NCBI GenBank assembly: GCA_964554105.1
Contig: CAZKNF010000018.1
Location: 1 to 52,768 of the forward strand
Direction of reading: 5' to 3'
Length of the DNA: 52,768 bases
DNA from: CAZKNF01 sp964554105
GTDB taxonomy: Bacteria > Bacteroidota > Rhodothermia > Rhodothermales > VXPQ01
Positions within the stretch are counted from its first letter, which is position 1, and the number at the start of each line of letters is the position of its first letter. Under the pieces are notes generated by a model. It saw nothing but the letters and a program-made list of their open reading frames with translations. It did not search any database and was not told the DNA's origin. The translations under genes and the position numbers were made by a program. Shown in pieces: positions 44,342 through 52,768 of this stretch.

Positions 44342-44977
44342 TCAGAAAGCGATGCCTAGAGACAGCATTACGGCATTCAGTCTCTGATCGTCATCCGCCT
44401 CGATCACTACGCCGCCAATCTCATACGTTTCCTGCGTAAAACGGGTGATCCCGAACGTATACTTCAATTCGGGATAGAGCTTGACACCTCCCAATCCGAG
44501 TTCGACGCCGATTCCGGCACCTCCTGCCATGCTGAACGACTCGAGTCGATCCTCGTCATCGGCGCTGGCCGGAAAACGCAAGACGGGACCCACCATCGCG
44601 TAGGGCGTGATCAACGGGAGACCCAATCTAAATCGAACGTCGATCGGCACTTCCAGCATTCTCACCAGCTCGTCGTCGTCGGCGTCCATTCCAATCTCCA
44701 CGTCAACATCTGAGAAAAGATCGCCCATGGACATATAGCGCAGTCCGGGGCGCACGGCGACCGGTCCCAGTGGGAGATCAAACCAGAGATGAAGATGCCA
44801 GCCCGTCGCATTTTCAAAAGACGCCTCACCACTGCTGGTCTCTATGTCGCTCAATCCATTGAAATTTGATCCGGCCGAAATTCCTACACCTTGAGCGCGC
44901 ACGACGTCGGCGCTGATGGAGCCAGCGAGCAGGGTTAGGGCAATCGTTAGCAGCGAAGCGTGCTTAATCATATTCAT
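44342..44977 (-). CDS. Outer-membrane beta-barrel protein (small porin-like)
   Basis: The 211-residue product starts at the ATG at 44977 (an adjacent ATG lies at 44971), with a signal peptide ending near VRAQ. The mature part alternates hydrophobic residues in short strands: GISAGSNFNGL, GWHLHLWFDLPLGPVAVRPGLRYMSM, MVGPVLRFPAS, GIGVELGLGGVKLYPELKYTFG. It ends VMLSLGIAF with a C-terminal Phe for BAM insertion. It fits the eight-stranded outer-membrane barrel family found widely in Bacteroidota (PorT- or OmpW-sized). The function is unknown. The frame extending to 45079 is not preceded by a ribosome site. Confidence 0.85.
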   Translation of the reverse strand: MNMIKHASLLTIALTLLAGSISADVVRAQGVGISAGSNFNGLSDIETSSGEASFENATGWHLHLWFDLPLGPVAVRPGLRYMSMGDLFSDVDVEIGMDADDDELVRMLEVPIDVRFRLGLPLITPYAMVGPVLRFPASADDEDRLESFSMAGGAGIGVELGLGGVKLYPELKYTFGITRFTQETYEIGGVVIEADDDQRLNAVMLSLGIAF

Positions 44978-45134
44978 TCTCGGATGTCTACGGGGGTATC
45001 GAGTCGGTAAGAAGGCTGTGCAACAGGCTCCGTGCATGTGAGTTTCTGGAGCCTCTCCGAACCAACGAAGGCGTAACAATTTACAACGTTGATGGTCTTA
45101 TAGGAACGCTGAACCAGAGAGAACGGACTCATAC

Positions 45135-46295
45135 ATGAAGATCGGCATTACCTGTTATCCCGTATATGGAGGGAGCGGCGTCGTCGCCACCGAGCTCGGC
45201 AAAGCGCTGGCACAGCGCGGCCATCAAATTCACTTCATCGCGTACTCCATGCCCTTTCGCCTGGGACACGTGACGGAGAATATTTTCTTTCATGAGGTCA
45301 ATGTAAACGTCTATCCCCTCTTCGAGTATCCTCCTTATTCGCTCGCATTGACGAGCAAAATGGTGGATGTCGCAAAGTTTGAAGAACTTGATCTTCTTCA
45401 CGTCCACTATGCCGTTCCACATGCAACGAGCGCGGTTCTGGCACGTGATATCCTCGAGACACAGGGGCTGCACGTCCCCGTCGTAACGACGCTTCATGGT
45501 ACCGACATCACGATCGTCGGCCAGGACCCATCTTTCGCACCTGTCGTCAATTTCTCAATCAACGGGTCCGACGGCGTGACCGCCGTCTCGAGATATCTTC
45601 AGCAAGAAACCCTCGCACACTTTGAGATCGGTCGTGAGATCGAGGTCATTCCCAATTTTGTTGATACGGAACGGTTCGTTCGGCTCAACAAGGGACACTT
45701 TAAACAAGCGTTGTGCCCTGAAGGCGAGAAGGTACTGGTCCACGTATCGAACTTTCGTCCGGTAAAACGAGCCACCGACGTCGTTCACGTCTTTCATCGA
45801 CTGCGCGAAGAAGGACTCTCCGTGAAGCTTCTGCTGGTAGGTGATGGGCCGGATCGGATGTCGACTCAGCGCCTTGCGCGCGAGCTGGGGGTATACGACG
45901 ACATCCGGTTCCTCGGAAAACAGGAGCCCATCGAGGAGATCTTGTCGATTGCCGACGTTTTTCTAATACCAAGTGGATCCGAGACTTTCGGGCTCGCGGC
46001 TCTCGAAGCGATGTCGTGTTCAGTTCCGGTCGTTTCCAGCGACATCGGCGGACTGCCCGAGCTTAACATCGACGGCGAAACAGGCTTTCTGTGTCCGCTC
46101 GGCGATATCGATGTAATGACCGACCGCACACGACGAATTCTGGAGGATGATGGACTCCAGGCGAAGATGGGCCAGGCTGCCCGCCGGCGTTCAGTGGAAG
46201 AGTTCGATCAAGATCTCATCGTCCCGATGTACGAGGCATATTATGAACGTGTTCTCGAACGCTCACGTCACGCCGCCGAAACTACAGTCGAGTAA
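45135..46295 (+). CDS. bshA: N-acetyl-alpha-D-glucosaminyl L-malate synthase
   Basis: First step of bacillithiol synthesis, joining UDP-GlcNAc and L-malate. The 386-residue GT4 glycosyltransferase starts with the BshA hallmark MKIGITCYPVYGGSGVVATELG and has HVHYAVPHA, LHGTDITIVG, and the GT-B nucleotide-sugar site GSETFGLAALEAMSCSVPVV with the double Glu. These segments separate BshA from generic GT4 enzymes. bshB and bshC are not in the window. It implies low-molecular-weight thiol chemistry based on bacillithiol. Confidence 0.96.
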   Translation: MKIGITCYPVYGGSGVVATELGKALAQRGHQIHFIAYSMPFRLGHVTENIFFHEVNVNVYPLFEYPPYSLALTSKMVDVAKFEELDLLHVHYAVPHATSAVLARDILETQGLHVPVVTTLHGTDITIVGQDPSFAPVVNFSINGSDGVTAVSRYLQQETLAHFEIGREIEVIPNFVDTERFVRLNKGHFKQALCPEGEKVLVHVSNFRPVKRATDVVHVFHRLREEGLSVKLLLVGDGPDRMSTQRLARELGVYDDIRFLGKQEPIEEILSIADVFLIPSGSETFGLAALEAMSCSVPVVSSDIGGLPELNIDGETGFLCPLGDIDVMTDRTRRILEDDGLQAKMGQAARRRSVEEFDQDLIVPMYEAYYERVLERSRHAAETTVE

Positions 46296-46452
46296 TCTAG
46301 CTACCCGGCACGAATGACTAATCTGAATCGTAACGCTGATGTGAAGGTGTGCTATGATCGGACACCCGAATCACTCCGAAAGGTACTAGTTACCAACACG
46401 ACACATGGGCACCGTTGCCGCAGCACCCAGGCAGTAGCACGATAGAGGAATC

Positions 46453-46719
46453 ATGCAGAAGGTAGGTAAGGAGGCCGTTGCTCTCGCGCCCGGCAGTAGT
46501 AACCTCGCGCAGGGTCCAAGTAAGTCGCTAACAAAGATCATGCTCGTGCCGTTTCGCAATGGTGAGGCGGTAAACAAGCACCCGGATCTCGCCTCGCTTC
46601 TCGACGACGGATGGTCTGTCAGCAGCGCCGTTCCGAGGATTGTAGAAGCAGAAGGGACGAAGCTACTGGTCGTCCTGGTCAAGCCCGAGAAGAGCGCGCG
46701 GCTGACACGGATCAAGTAA
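46453..46719 (+). CDS. Small uncharacterised protein
   Basis: An 88-residue product with a good ribosome site (AGAGGA just upstream of the ATG). After a polar 25-residue N-terminus it has a compact alpha/beta-like segment: IMLVPFRNGEAVNKHPDLASLLDDGWSVSSAVPRIVEAEGTKLLVVLVKP. The LLxDGWxVxSxVPR...LLVVL pattern is like small proteins I have seen near housekeeping genes in Bacteroidota, but I cannot name a family. It has no signal or membrane helix. It lies between bshA (157 bp upstream) and the convergent MBL gene. Confidence 0.68.
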   Translation: MQKVGKEAVALAPGSSNLAQGPSKSLTKIMLVPFRNGEAVNKHPDLASLLDDGWSVSSAVPRIVEAEGTKLLVVLVKPEKSARLTRIK

Positions 46720-46758
46720 CGGAGAAGGCATCCGCGTCCTACATCGACCAGTCTCGAT

Positions 46759-47463
46759 CTACAGGTCGGCGAATCCGTGCGTGAGAAACGGATTCGAGTT
46801 CCGCTCTCTACCGACGGTCGTGTCCGGTCCATGTCCGGGATGAACGCGCACATCATCTCCCAGCGGGATTAACTTTTCGAAAATCGACCGCATCAACGCG
46901 GGCATAGATCCTCTCCATAGATCTGTCCGGCCCACCGACCCCTGAAAGAGCACGTCGCCCGATAGTACAGCTTGAGATTCTGCGTCGTAAAAGGAGATCG
47001 AGCCGGGTGAGTGACCCGGCGTGTACAACACGTCAAGGCGTGCCTCGCCGAACTTCACCACATCTCCCTCCTTGAGGAAAACCGAGGGACCGGGCGGCTT
47101 GTCTATTTCGACGCCGAACATTCTCGCCTGCTCGTCAGCCTGGGTCAGGAGCGGCAGATCCTCACGATGCATTTGAAAGCCCATCTCGTATCGCTCGGCA
47201 AAGTGCGCGCATCCGAAGATGTGATCGATGTGGCCGTGCGTCAGCAAGAGGTGGCGTATGTCGAGTCGATTGTCGTCGACGTATGCTTCGACGATACTCG
47301 TCTCATCCGGCGTCATGCAGCTCGGATCGATCAGCACGGCTTCACCCTGGCTAGCACATATGAAGCAGTTCGTCTGAAATGAGTTGAATGTAAATCGCTG
47401 GACGTCCATGCGCGGTATACCTGAGACGGTTTGATGAGGGTCCTGAACAACCGTTAACGCCAT
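46759..47463 (-). CDS. MBL-fold metallohydrolase (glyoxalase II-like)
   Basis: A 234-residue metallo-beta-lactamase-fold hydrolase. It has the metal motif THGHIDHIFG (HxHxDH), then the His in TPGHSPGS, the Asp in LSGDVLF, and a late His in VHPGHGPDT. The N-terminal NSFQTNCFICAS and GSVGRTDLWRGS segments place it in the GloB-like YcbL group of short hydrolases, probably acting on thioesters. Starts at 47463 and 47409 are both possible; the second matches the usual family N-terminus (MDVQRFTFN). It is transcribed away from the LptF-like gene. Confidence 0.93.
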   Translation of the reverse strand: MALTVVQDPHQTVSGIPRMDVQRFTFNSFQTNCFICASQGEAVLIDPSCMTPDETSIVEAYVDDNRLDIRHLLLTHGHIDHIFGCAHFAERYEMGFQMHREDLPLLTQADEQARMFGVEIDKPPGPSVFLKEGDVVKFGEARLDVLYTPGHSPGSISFYDAESQAVLSGDVLFQGSVGRTDLWRGSMPALMRSIFEKLIPLGDDVRVHPGHGPDTTVGRERNSNPFLTHGFADL

Positions 47464-47523
47464 TCGTTTACCGCCACGCACAGCTCAACGCCTCACTTCT
47501 TGCCGGAATCCCGGCTTTACTGG

Positions 47524-48945
47524 ATGAAACGACTTCATGGCATGATCCTTCGGATGCTGCCCGGTCCGATTCTGGGGTGGCTGTGCACGTTGATGTTCTT
47601 GCTCTTGATGCAGTTTTTAATCAAGTATCTCCCCGACATCGCGGGGAAAGGTCTTCCATTCATCGTCATCGTCGAGTTGATAGCGTACAATCTGGCCTAC
47701 ATGGTCGTATTGGCGGTACCGATGGCGGTATTGATCGGAACGATGATGGTGTTCGGCCGCATCACTGAGACGCGGTCGTACATCGTGATCAAATCGGCCG
47801 GCATCTCTCCTTTCCAGCTGATCTGGCCATCAATGGTAGTTGGGCTATTCCTGACGATAGGAATGACCTACTTCAACAACTTTGTGCTGCCGGATGCCAA
47901 TTTTCGTGCGCGGAATCTATGGCAAGATATCCGCCAGAAGCGTCCCGGGTTCGAACTGCGCGACGGCGTCTTCTATGACGGCGTGAACCGATACAGCATT
48001 CTGGTACAAAACGTGTCGGAAAAGACTGACCTCATGAATGATGTCCTCATTTATGATTATACCCAAGAAGACGAATCTCAAACTGCAATCAAGGCACGCG
48101 AGGGGCGAATACGCGCACCGGAAGGCCGACCAGAGGTCATCCTCACGCTTTATGACGGGGAAGTCCATCGACTACTTCGTAATCAAAAGTCCGGTTCGGA
48201 CGAACGATACGAGCGCCTTGCCTTTGATCGATACGAGCTGCGGATAGATCTTTCCGAATTCACGTTCGAACGATCCGACCCACGTGAGGGCAATCGATCG
48301 GACCGCACCATGCGAACGCGCGAAATGATGGCGGTCGTCGATTCGTTTATGTTTAGTGTAGATCAAGCAAAGGAGAACATGGCGGAGATCGGTTTATCGC
48401 TTATACAGGTCCGAGACGGGCTCGGAGAGGACGACTATCTCCCCACGCCCGGGGCGGCGGATTCGGCCAGAGCCTCAGAACGAAACGTGCTCAAGACGGT
48501 CGACGGCTCGATGCATCGAGCCATTTACGATGCCGCCGTAACAAATGCCCGCTCGTCAAGAACCATGGTCGATCGATTGCGGGACACAATCAAGTATGAA
48601 GAGCAACGAGCGGATCGCTACAAGGTGGAAATCCATAAGAAGTTTTCCATCGCTGTTGCGTGTATCATCTTTGTACTTATCGGAGCACCTCTTGGCCTCA
48701 GCATTCGCCGCGGTGGAGTCGGGAAGGCCGGAGCGCTTGCGACCGCAATCTTCTTATTCTATTGGGTGACGCTCGTACAGGGCGAGAAGCTGGCAGATCG
48801 AGGTTTTCTCGCGCCGTGGATCGGCATGTGGGGAGCGAATATGGTCATGCTCGCACTCGGTCTCTGGCTGATGATCTACGTGTCGCTGGACCTGAAGGCT
48901 ACGCCCCCTCTTCACCGGAGACTATTCGAGAAAATCAGTCGATAG
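47524..48945 (+). CDS. LptF/LptG family lipopolysaccharide export permease
   Basis: Inner-membrane subunit of the Lpt ABC exporter that extracts lipopolysaccharide. The 473-residue product has three N-terminal helices (about 15-110), a large periplasmic jellyroll region (about 130-370, longer than in E. coli LptF/G), and three C-terminal helices (about 385-465). The KFSIAVACIIFVLIGAPLGLSIRRGG motif is conserved in the family. Whether it is LptF or LptG cannot be settled. The ATG at 47524 is preferred; a TTG at 47500 is in frame. rsmI starts 6 bp after its stop. Confidence 0.92.
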   Translation: MKRLHGMILRMLPGPILGWLCTLMFLLLMQFLIKYLPDIAGKGLPFIVIVELIAYNLAYMVVLAVPMAVLIGTMMVFGRITETRSYIVIKSAGISPFQLIWPSMVVGLFLTIGMTYFNNFVLPDANFRARNLWQDIRQKRPGFELRDGVFYDGVNRYSILVQNVSEKTDLMNDVLIYDYTQEDESQTAIKAREGRIRAPEGRPEVILTLYDGEVHRLLRNQKSGSDERYERLAFDRYELRIDLSEFTFERSDPREGNRSDRTMRTREMMAVVDSFMFSVDQAKENMAEIGLSLIQVRDGLGEDDYLPTPGAADSARASERNVLKTVDGSMHRAIYDAAVTNARSSRTMVDRLRDTIKYEEQRADRYKVEIHKKFSIAVACIIFVLIGAPLGLSIRRGGVGKAGALATAIFLFYWVTLVQGEKLADRGFLAPWIGMWGANMVMLALGLWLMIYVSLDLKATPPLHRRLFEKISR

Positions 48946-48951
48946 GCGGTC

Positions 48952-49644
48952 ATGTTGTATCTGGTGCCTACGCCTATCGGGAATCTCGAGGATATCACAT
49001 TACGTGCGCTGCGCATTCTGCACGAGGTCGACCTGATAGCCTGCGAAGATACGCGCACGTCCGGCATTCTGCTCTCGCACTACGAGGTCGAAACCGCGCG
49101 CACGAGCTATCACGAGCACAACGAAAGAAGCAAGGCACCCGTGCTGATCGACCGCATGCGTGCGGGCCAATCGATCGCACTCATCAGCGATGCGGGATCG
49201 CCCGGTATATCCGATCCCGGCTTCTATCTGGTCCGGGAGTGCATGCGCAATGAGATTTCTGTCATCCCGCTTCCCGGCGCCACCGCATTCGTGCCGGCAC
49301 TCGTCGCATCAGCGCTTCCGATTGACCGTTTCACTTTCGAGGGATTTCTCCCGGTCAAGAAGGGTCGCCAGACGCGAATTGAAGAGTTGAAATCCGAACA
49401 GCGTACGCTAATCTTCTACGAATCCCCCTTTCGGCTCTTGAAGACACTCGACCAGCTTGCCGCTGCATTCGGCAATGACCGACCTGGGTCGGTTTCCCGC
49501 GAGCTCACGAAGAAGTTCGAGGAGATTCAGCGAGGAACGCTTCGTGAGTTGCACTCGTATTTTGAGGGCCAGAACAGGGTACGTGGTGAGCTCGTCGTCG
49601 TCGTGGCGGGCGCAGGCTTAACCACAGATATCTGGAATGCATAG
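48952..49644 (+). CDS. rsmI: 16S rRNA (cytidine(1402)-2'-O)-methyltransferase
   Basis: SAM-dependent 2'-O-methylation of C1402 in 16S rRNA. The 230-residue tetrapyrrole-methylase-fold protein has the RsmI signature LYLVPTPIGNLEDITLRA, CEDTR, SDAGSPGISDPG, and PLPGATAFVPAL. It ends soon after ELVVVVAG, so the C-terminal extension of E. coli RsmI is absent, as in many FCB members. It lies 6 bp after the LptF-like gene. Confidence 0.96.
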   Translation: MLYLVPTPIGNLEDITLRALRILHEVDLIACEDTRTSGILLSHYEVETARTSYHEHNERSKAPVLIDRMRAGQSIALISDAGSPGISDPGFYLVRECMRNEISVIPLPGATAFVPALVASALPIDRFTFEGFLPVKKGRQTRIEELKSEQRTLIFYESPFRLLKTLDQLAAAFGNDRPGSVSRELTKKFEEIQRGTLRELHSYFEGQNRVRGELVVVVAGAGLTTDIWNA

Positions 49645-49740
49645 CAACCGGCGGGTACGCCCACCTTCACTTCTCGGCGAAACGACCTCCTGAGCGGGGC
49701 GTTGCAGTTTGCCCGTCCACGAATGGCAGCACGAAATTAG

Positions 49741-52629
49741 ATGAATTGGAAACTGGTCGACCGCATCACGGCAGGCGCCGTCTTTCTCTGGGCGTTGATC
49801 CTGTATATTCTAACCGTTGCGCCAACGGCCTCGTTCTGGGATGCCGGTGAGTTCATCGCTATTGCGAACAGGCTCGAAGTGTCGCATCCTCCCGGAGCGC
49901 CGTTCTACATGCTCGTGGGGCGTCTCTTCTCCATGTTCGTTCCCTCCGAGTACGTAGCACTTTCGGTTAATCTTGTCTCCGTCCTCTCGAGTGCTGTTAC
50001 GGTCCTGCTGACGTACCTCATCATCGTGCGGCTCGTTCGAAAATGGCAGAATGCTCCTGACGGCCGGACCACCTCGGAACATCTCACAGCGCTGGCAGGC
50101 GGTGTCATCGGTGCCCTGACGTTCGCAGCGACGGATTCGTTCTGGTTCAATGCCGTCGAAGCGGAAGTCTACGCCATGTCGATGCTGTTTACGGCCCTGG
50201 TCGTCTGGCTGATTATGAAGTGGAGTGAGCAGGCACAACTCGAAGAGGCGATGCTCGCCGGTGGTCAGCATCCGTTCGGGCTTCGGTCGAACCGGTACCT
50301 GGTGGTAATCGCTTATCTCTTCGGGATTGCGATCGGTGTGCACCTGCTTAATCTGCTGGCTGTGTTCTTCATCGCGCTGATCTTCTTCTTTACGGAGTTC
50401 GATAAACCCGAGTGGGATGCATACAGGCGTTGGCGAGGCATCGCGATTGCCGGAGCGATTTCTGCTGCGGTATTTCTGGTGATTTATCCGGGTGTCGTCC
50501 AATATCTGCCGACCTTGGCCGGCGAGATCGGCTCGCTTTTTCTGTTCCTATTGATCGTCGTCGGCGCCGTGGTGTTCGGTCTATATTACACGCACACGCG
50601 CAGTATGCCTGCAGCGAACCTGATCATGGTCTCATTCACGGCGGTCCTCATCGGCTATTCGACGTATGCTGTCATTTTTATCAGGAGTGCAGCCGATCCG
50701 CCCATCGACGAGAACGACCCTGAGAACCTCGATGCCATCGTATCCTATTTGAAGCGCGAGCAGTACGGCGCCACACCGCTTTTCAAGGGGCCTACCTACG
50801 ACGACCGCACCGGCACCGTCAGTTTTGACGAGGAGACCCTTTTTCCACGCCGCTATTCACAGGATCCGAACCATATTCGCATCTACTCGCAATACGACTC
50901 AGACTGGCAGTTCTTCTGGAAGTACCAGGTTGGGCACATGTACGTCAGATACTTCATGTGGCAGTTCGTTGGGCGTGCAAGCGACGCTCAGGATGCACCA
51001 CCGGCAACCGGATTTCAGTTCATCGATGACCGTGCGGGGGCGAATGAGTACCTGGTCCAGACGCCCAGCGAGGAGGCGGCTCGAAACGTGTATTTTTTCT
51101 TGCCACTTTTGCTGGGTCTTATAGGAGCCGGCTACCATTTTCGCCAGGATTGGAGACACGCCTTCAGTGTGCTCGCGCTTTTTCTGATCACCGGCCTCGG
51201 CATCATTCTATATCTGAATCAAACGCCGCTTCAGCCGAGAGAACGTGACTATTCGTACGTGGGCAGCTTTTTTGCCTTCAGCCTGTGGATCGGGATCGGC
51301 GCATCCGGCTTGCTTCAGCTGTTGGTTGATTCGATTCGCGGCACAATGAAGCCGGTCGTTCAGCACGGAATCCTTCTCGGCTGCGCTGGTGTGCTCTTTT
51401 TCGCGATACCCGTCTGGATGACGCTCGAGAACTACGATGACCACGACAGGTCGGGGAATTATGTCGCGCCGGATTATGCGTACAACATGTTGATGAGTCT
51501 TGAGGAGGACGCCATCGTCTTCACGAACGGTGACAATGACACCTTCCCGCTCTGGTATATGCAAGAAGTAGAGAAGGTGAGGCGCGACGTCCGCGTCGTA
51601 AATCTCTCGCTCTTGAACACGTCGTGGTACGTGAAACAGCTCAAGAATCAGGCATCGCGAGAATCCGCTCCACTCCCTATCTCGATGTCGGACGATCAGA
51701 TCGAAAACTTGACGGTAGTCCGCTGGGAGCCTCGTGAGGTAGAGCTCCCGGTCGAACTAGATCGTATCCAGCAGGATTCAGAGATGTTTATTCCGACCGA
51801 AGACTCTTCGGAGATCATGAGCCCGATGCGGTGGCACCTGGAAGGCCGGCCGTACAGCGAGGAGTTCAACATCCTCTATGCTGCCGACCAGGCGGCGCTG
51901 GACATCATCGCGACGAACGCTCAGCAGGCATGGGAGCGCCCTGTATATTTCGCTGTAACCGTGAGTCCGGACGGCCAGCTAAACCTGCAAAATTTCTTTC
52001 AACTCGAGGGGCAGGCCTTCCGTGTAGTGCCAATTGAGCACGACGAAGGCCTTGGCCGGGTCGTTCCCGAGATCACACCGGAGCGACTTATGGGCTTCCG
52101 ATTCACGAATCTTGCGGATCCGGACGTTTATTACGACGAGAACATTCGCAGGATGATTGACAATTATCGCAACATCTTCGGCCATACTGCCCAATCGTTG
52201 GCGGAATCAGGACATACTGAACGGAGCCTCGCCTTACTCGACACATTGATGGCGAACGTTCCATTCGAAACAATCCCAGGTGACGAGCGGTCGTTCTTGC
52301 TTCTCTCACGTGCGTACGAGGCCGCTGGCGCATCTGATCGCGCTATCGCTCTGATGAAGAAGGCGGAGCCGGTGCTGTTGCATCGACTCGCAACGGTGCA
52401 GTCGGATCAAGATCTTCGATTCGCATCGCAATTCGTACAGATACTTCGTGCATCATACCTCGATCTCGGGGCTTTTGAAGAGGCCTCGGAATTCAGCTAC
52501 CGCATCGCAGACGTTCTGGAGGATTCCAGCTATCGGCAGACGCCGGAAGAAGTGCAGCGTCTTTACGAGGACGCCAGGCAAGGCAATCCCACCCAAACCG
52601 AGGCAGACCAATCGGTGGGAAGCTCTTGA
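49741..52629 (+). CDS. DUF2723 membrane protein (glycosyltransferase-like)
   Basis: The 962-residue product has about a dozen hydrophobic helices in the first 600 residues and a soluble C-terminal part (about 610-960) with TPR-like helices near the end. The N-terminal APTASFWDAGEFIAIANRLEVSHPPGAPFYMLVGRL segment (split over two helices) is the DUF2723 hallmark. It resembles the first loop of GT-C enzymes, in which the Asp-Glu pair sits at the active site. Such proteins are widespread in Bacteroidota/Rhodothermota and are thought to glycosylate proteins or envelope lipids; the donor and acceptor are unknown. The loop NGDNDTFPLWYMQEVEKVR near 598 is also characteristic. Confidence 0.93.
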   Translation: MNWKLVDRITAGAVFLWALILYILTVAPTASFWDAGEFIAIANRLEVSHPPGAPFYMLVGRLFSMFVPSEYVALSVNLVSVLSSAVTVLLTYLIIVRLVRKWQNAPDGRTTSEHLTALAGGVIGALTFAATDSFWFNAVEAEVYAMSMLFTALVVWLIMKWSEQAQLEEAMLAGGQHPFGLRSNRYLVVIAYLFGIAIGVHLLNLLAVFFIALIFFFTEFDKPEWDAYRRWRGIAIAGAISAAVFLVIYPGVVQYLPTLAGEIGSLFLFLLIVVGAVVFGLYYTHTRSMPAANLIMVSFTAVLIGYSTYAVIFIRSAADPPIDENDPENLDAIVSYLKREQYGATPLFKGPTYDDRTGTVSFDEETLFPRRYSQDPNHIRIYSQYDSDWQFFWKYQVGHMYVRYFMWQFVGRASDAQDAPPATGFQFIDDRAGANEYLVQTPSEEAARNVYFFLPLLLGLIGAGYHFRQDWRHAFSVLALFLITGLGIILYLNQTPLQPRERDYSYVGSFFAFSLWIGIGASGLLQLLVDSIRGTMKPVVQHGILLGCAGVLFFAIPVWMTLENYDDHDRSGNYVAPDYAYNMLMSLEEDAIVFTNGDNDTFPLWYMQEVEKVRRDVRVVNLSLLNTSWYVKQLKNQASRESAPLPISMSDDQIENLTVVRWEPREVELPVELDRIQQDSEMFIPTEDSSEIMSPMRWHLEGRPYSEEFNILYAADQAALDIIATNAQQAWERPVYFAVTVSPDGQLNLQNFFQLEGQAFRVVPIEHDEGLGRVVPEITPERLMGFRFTNLADPDVYYDENIRRMIDNYRNIFGHTAQSLAESGHTERSLALLDTLMANVPFETIPGDERSFLLLSRAYEAAGASDRAIALMKKAEPVLLHRLATVQSDQDLRFASQFVQILRASYLDLGAFEEASEFSYRIADVLEDSSYRQTPEEVQRLYEDARQGNPTQTEADQSVGSS

Positions 52630-52724
52630 GGCTGGCGGTAGATCAATAGTAGCCGCAACCAATGTCCGGATTTATGCCCCCTGGGCACCTGCAGGCACTA
52701 TTTCGGCAATGCTGTGTGCTCAGG

Positions 52725-52757
52725 TTGACAGGCGAGGAATTTGCGTCTATATTTTTG
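52725..52757 (+). promoter_or_regulatory. Sigma-70-like promoter reading out of the window
   Basis: TTGACA (52725-52730), a 17-base spacer and TATATT (52748-52753), very close to the general consensus. The same stretch also fits the Bacteroidota -7 element TAnnTTTG (52750-52757). It would drive a gene to the right of the window end. Confidence 0.55.
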
Positions 52758-52768
52758 ATCAACTGGGC

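Overview
The window looks like core chromosome of a Gram-negative bacterium of the Bacteroidota/Rhodothermota (FCB) group. This rests on several lineage-typical genes: a TonB-dependent receptor with an N-terminal carboxypeptidase-like domain, two PorV/PorQ-family outer-membrane proteins, a UpxY-type NusG paralogue, BshA (bacillithiol), a DUF2723 membrane protein, and lipoproteins with clear lipoboxes. The moderately high GC and the mix of families suggest Rhodothermales-like rather than Bacteroides-like, but this is inference. No rRNA, tRNA, CRISPR array, transposase, integrase or phage gene was recognised. One run of exactly 100 N (7321-7420) is a scaffold gap.

Layout. 28-9216 (minus): TonB-dependent receptor, serA, engB, sucD, gatA (cut by the gap), tatA. 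9462-11912 (plus): add and aroA, then an MGMT-fold gene on minus. 12450-15530 (plus): murB translationally coupled to a cytochrome c maturation operon ccmB-ccmC-ccmD-ccmE. 15502-21086 (minus): mgtE, rsmA, a von Willebrand A protein, a TPR protein and bioY with a good intrinsic terminator. 21237-28509 (minus): metH, an alpha/beta hydrolase, a UpxY-like antiterminator and a GH3 lipoprotein. A CPBP-family membrane protein (plus) follows.

29489-33929 (minus) is the most distinctive block: a tightly overlapping four-gene operon encoding a lipoprotein, a secreted Asp-box propeller with a C-terminal sorting-like domain, and two PorV/PorQ-like proteins. 34162-39211 (minus) holds a site-2 protease, an aspartate aminotransferase, coaD, rsmD, an actin-fold (PilM-like) candidate and a bitopic pseudopilin-like protein. 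39450-42351 has pdxJ-era (plus) and pdxB (minus). The right end carries a SleB-type hydrolase, a divergent sigma-70-like protein, an OmpA/OmpW-sized barrel, bshA, a small conserved-looking protein, an MBL hydrolase, an LptF/LptG permease, rsmI and a DUF2723 protein.

Functional links. PdxB and PdxJ belong to the DXP-dependent vitamin B6 route, and SerA lies in the same metabolic neighbourhood. CcmBCDE build c-type cytochromes, here with a CxxxY-type CcmE. RsmA, RsmD, RsmI, Era and EngB are ribosome assembly factors. BioY and MetH connect to biotin and B12/folate metabolism. Much of the rest is envelope biology. I see no defence island or mobile cargo. The more interesting points are the PorV-propeller-lipoprotein operon, the CcmE variant, the orphan PilM-like pair, the solitary UpxY, and three non-coding repeat structures.
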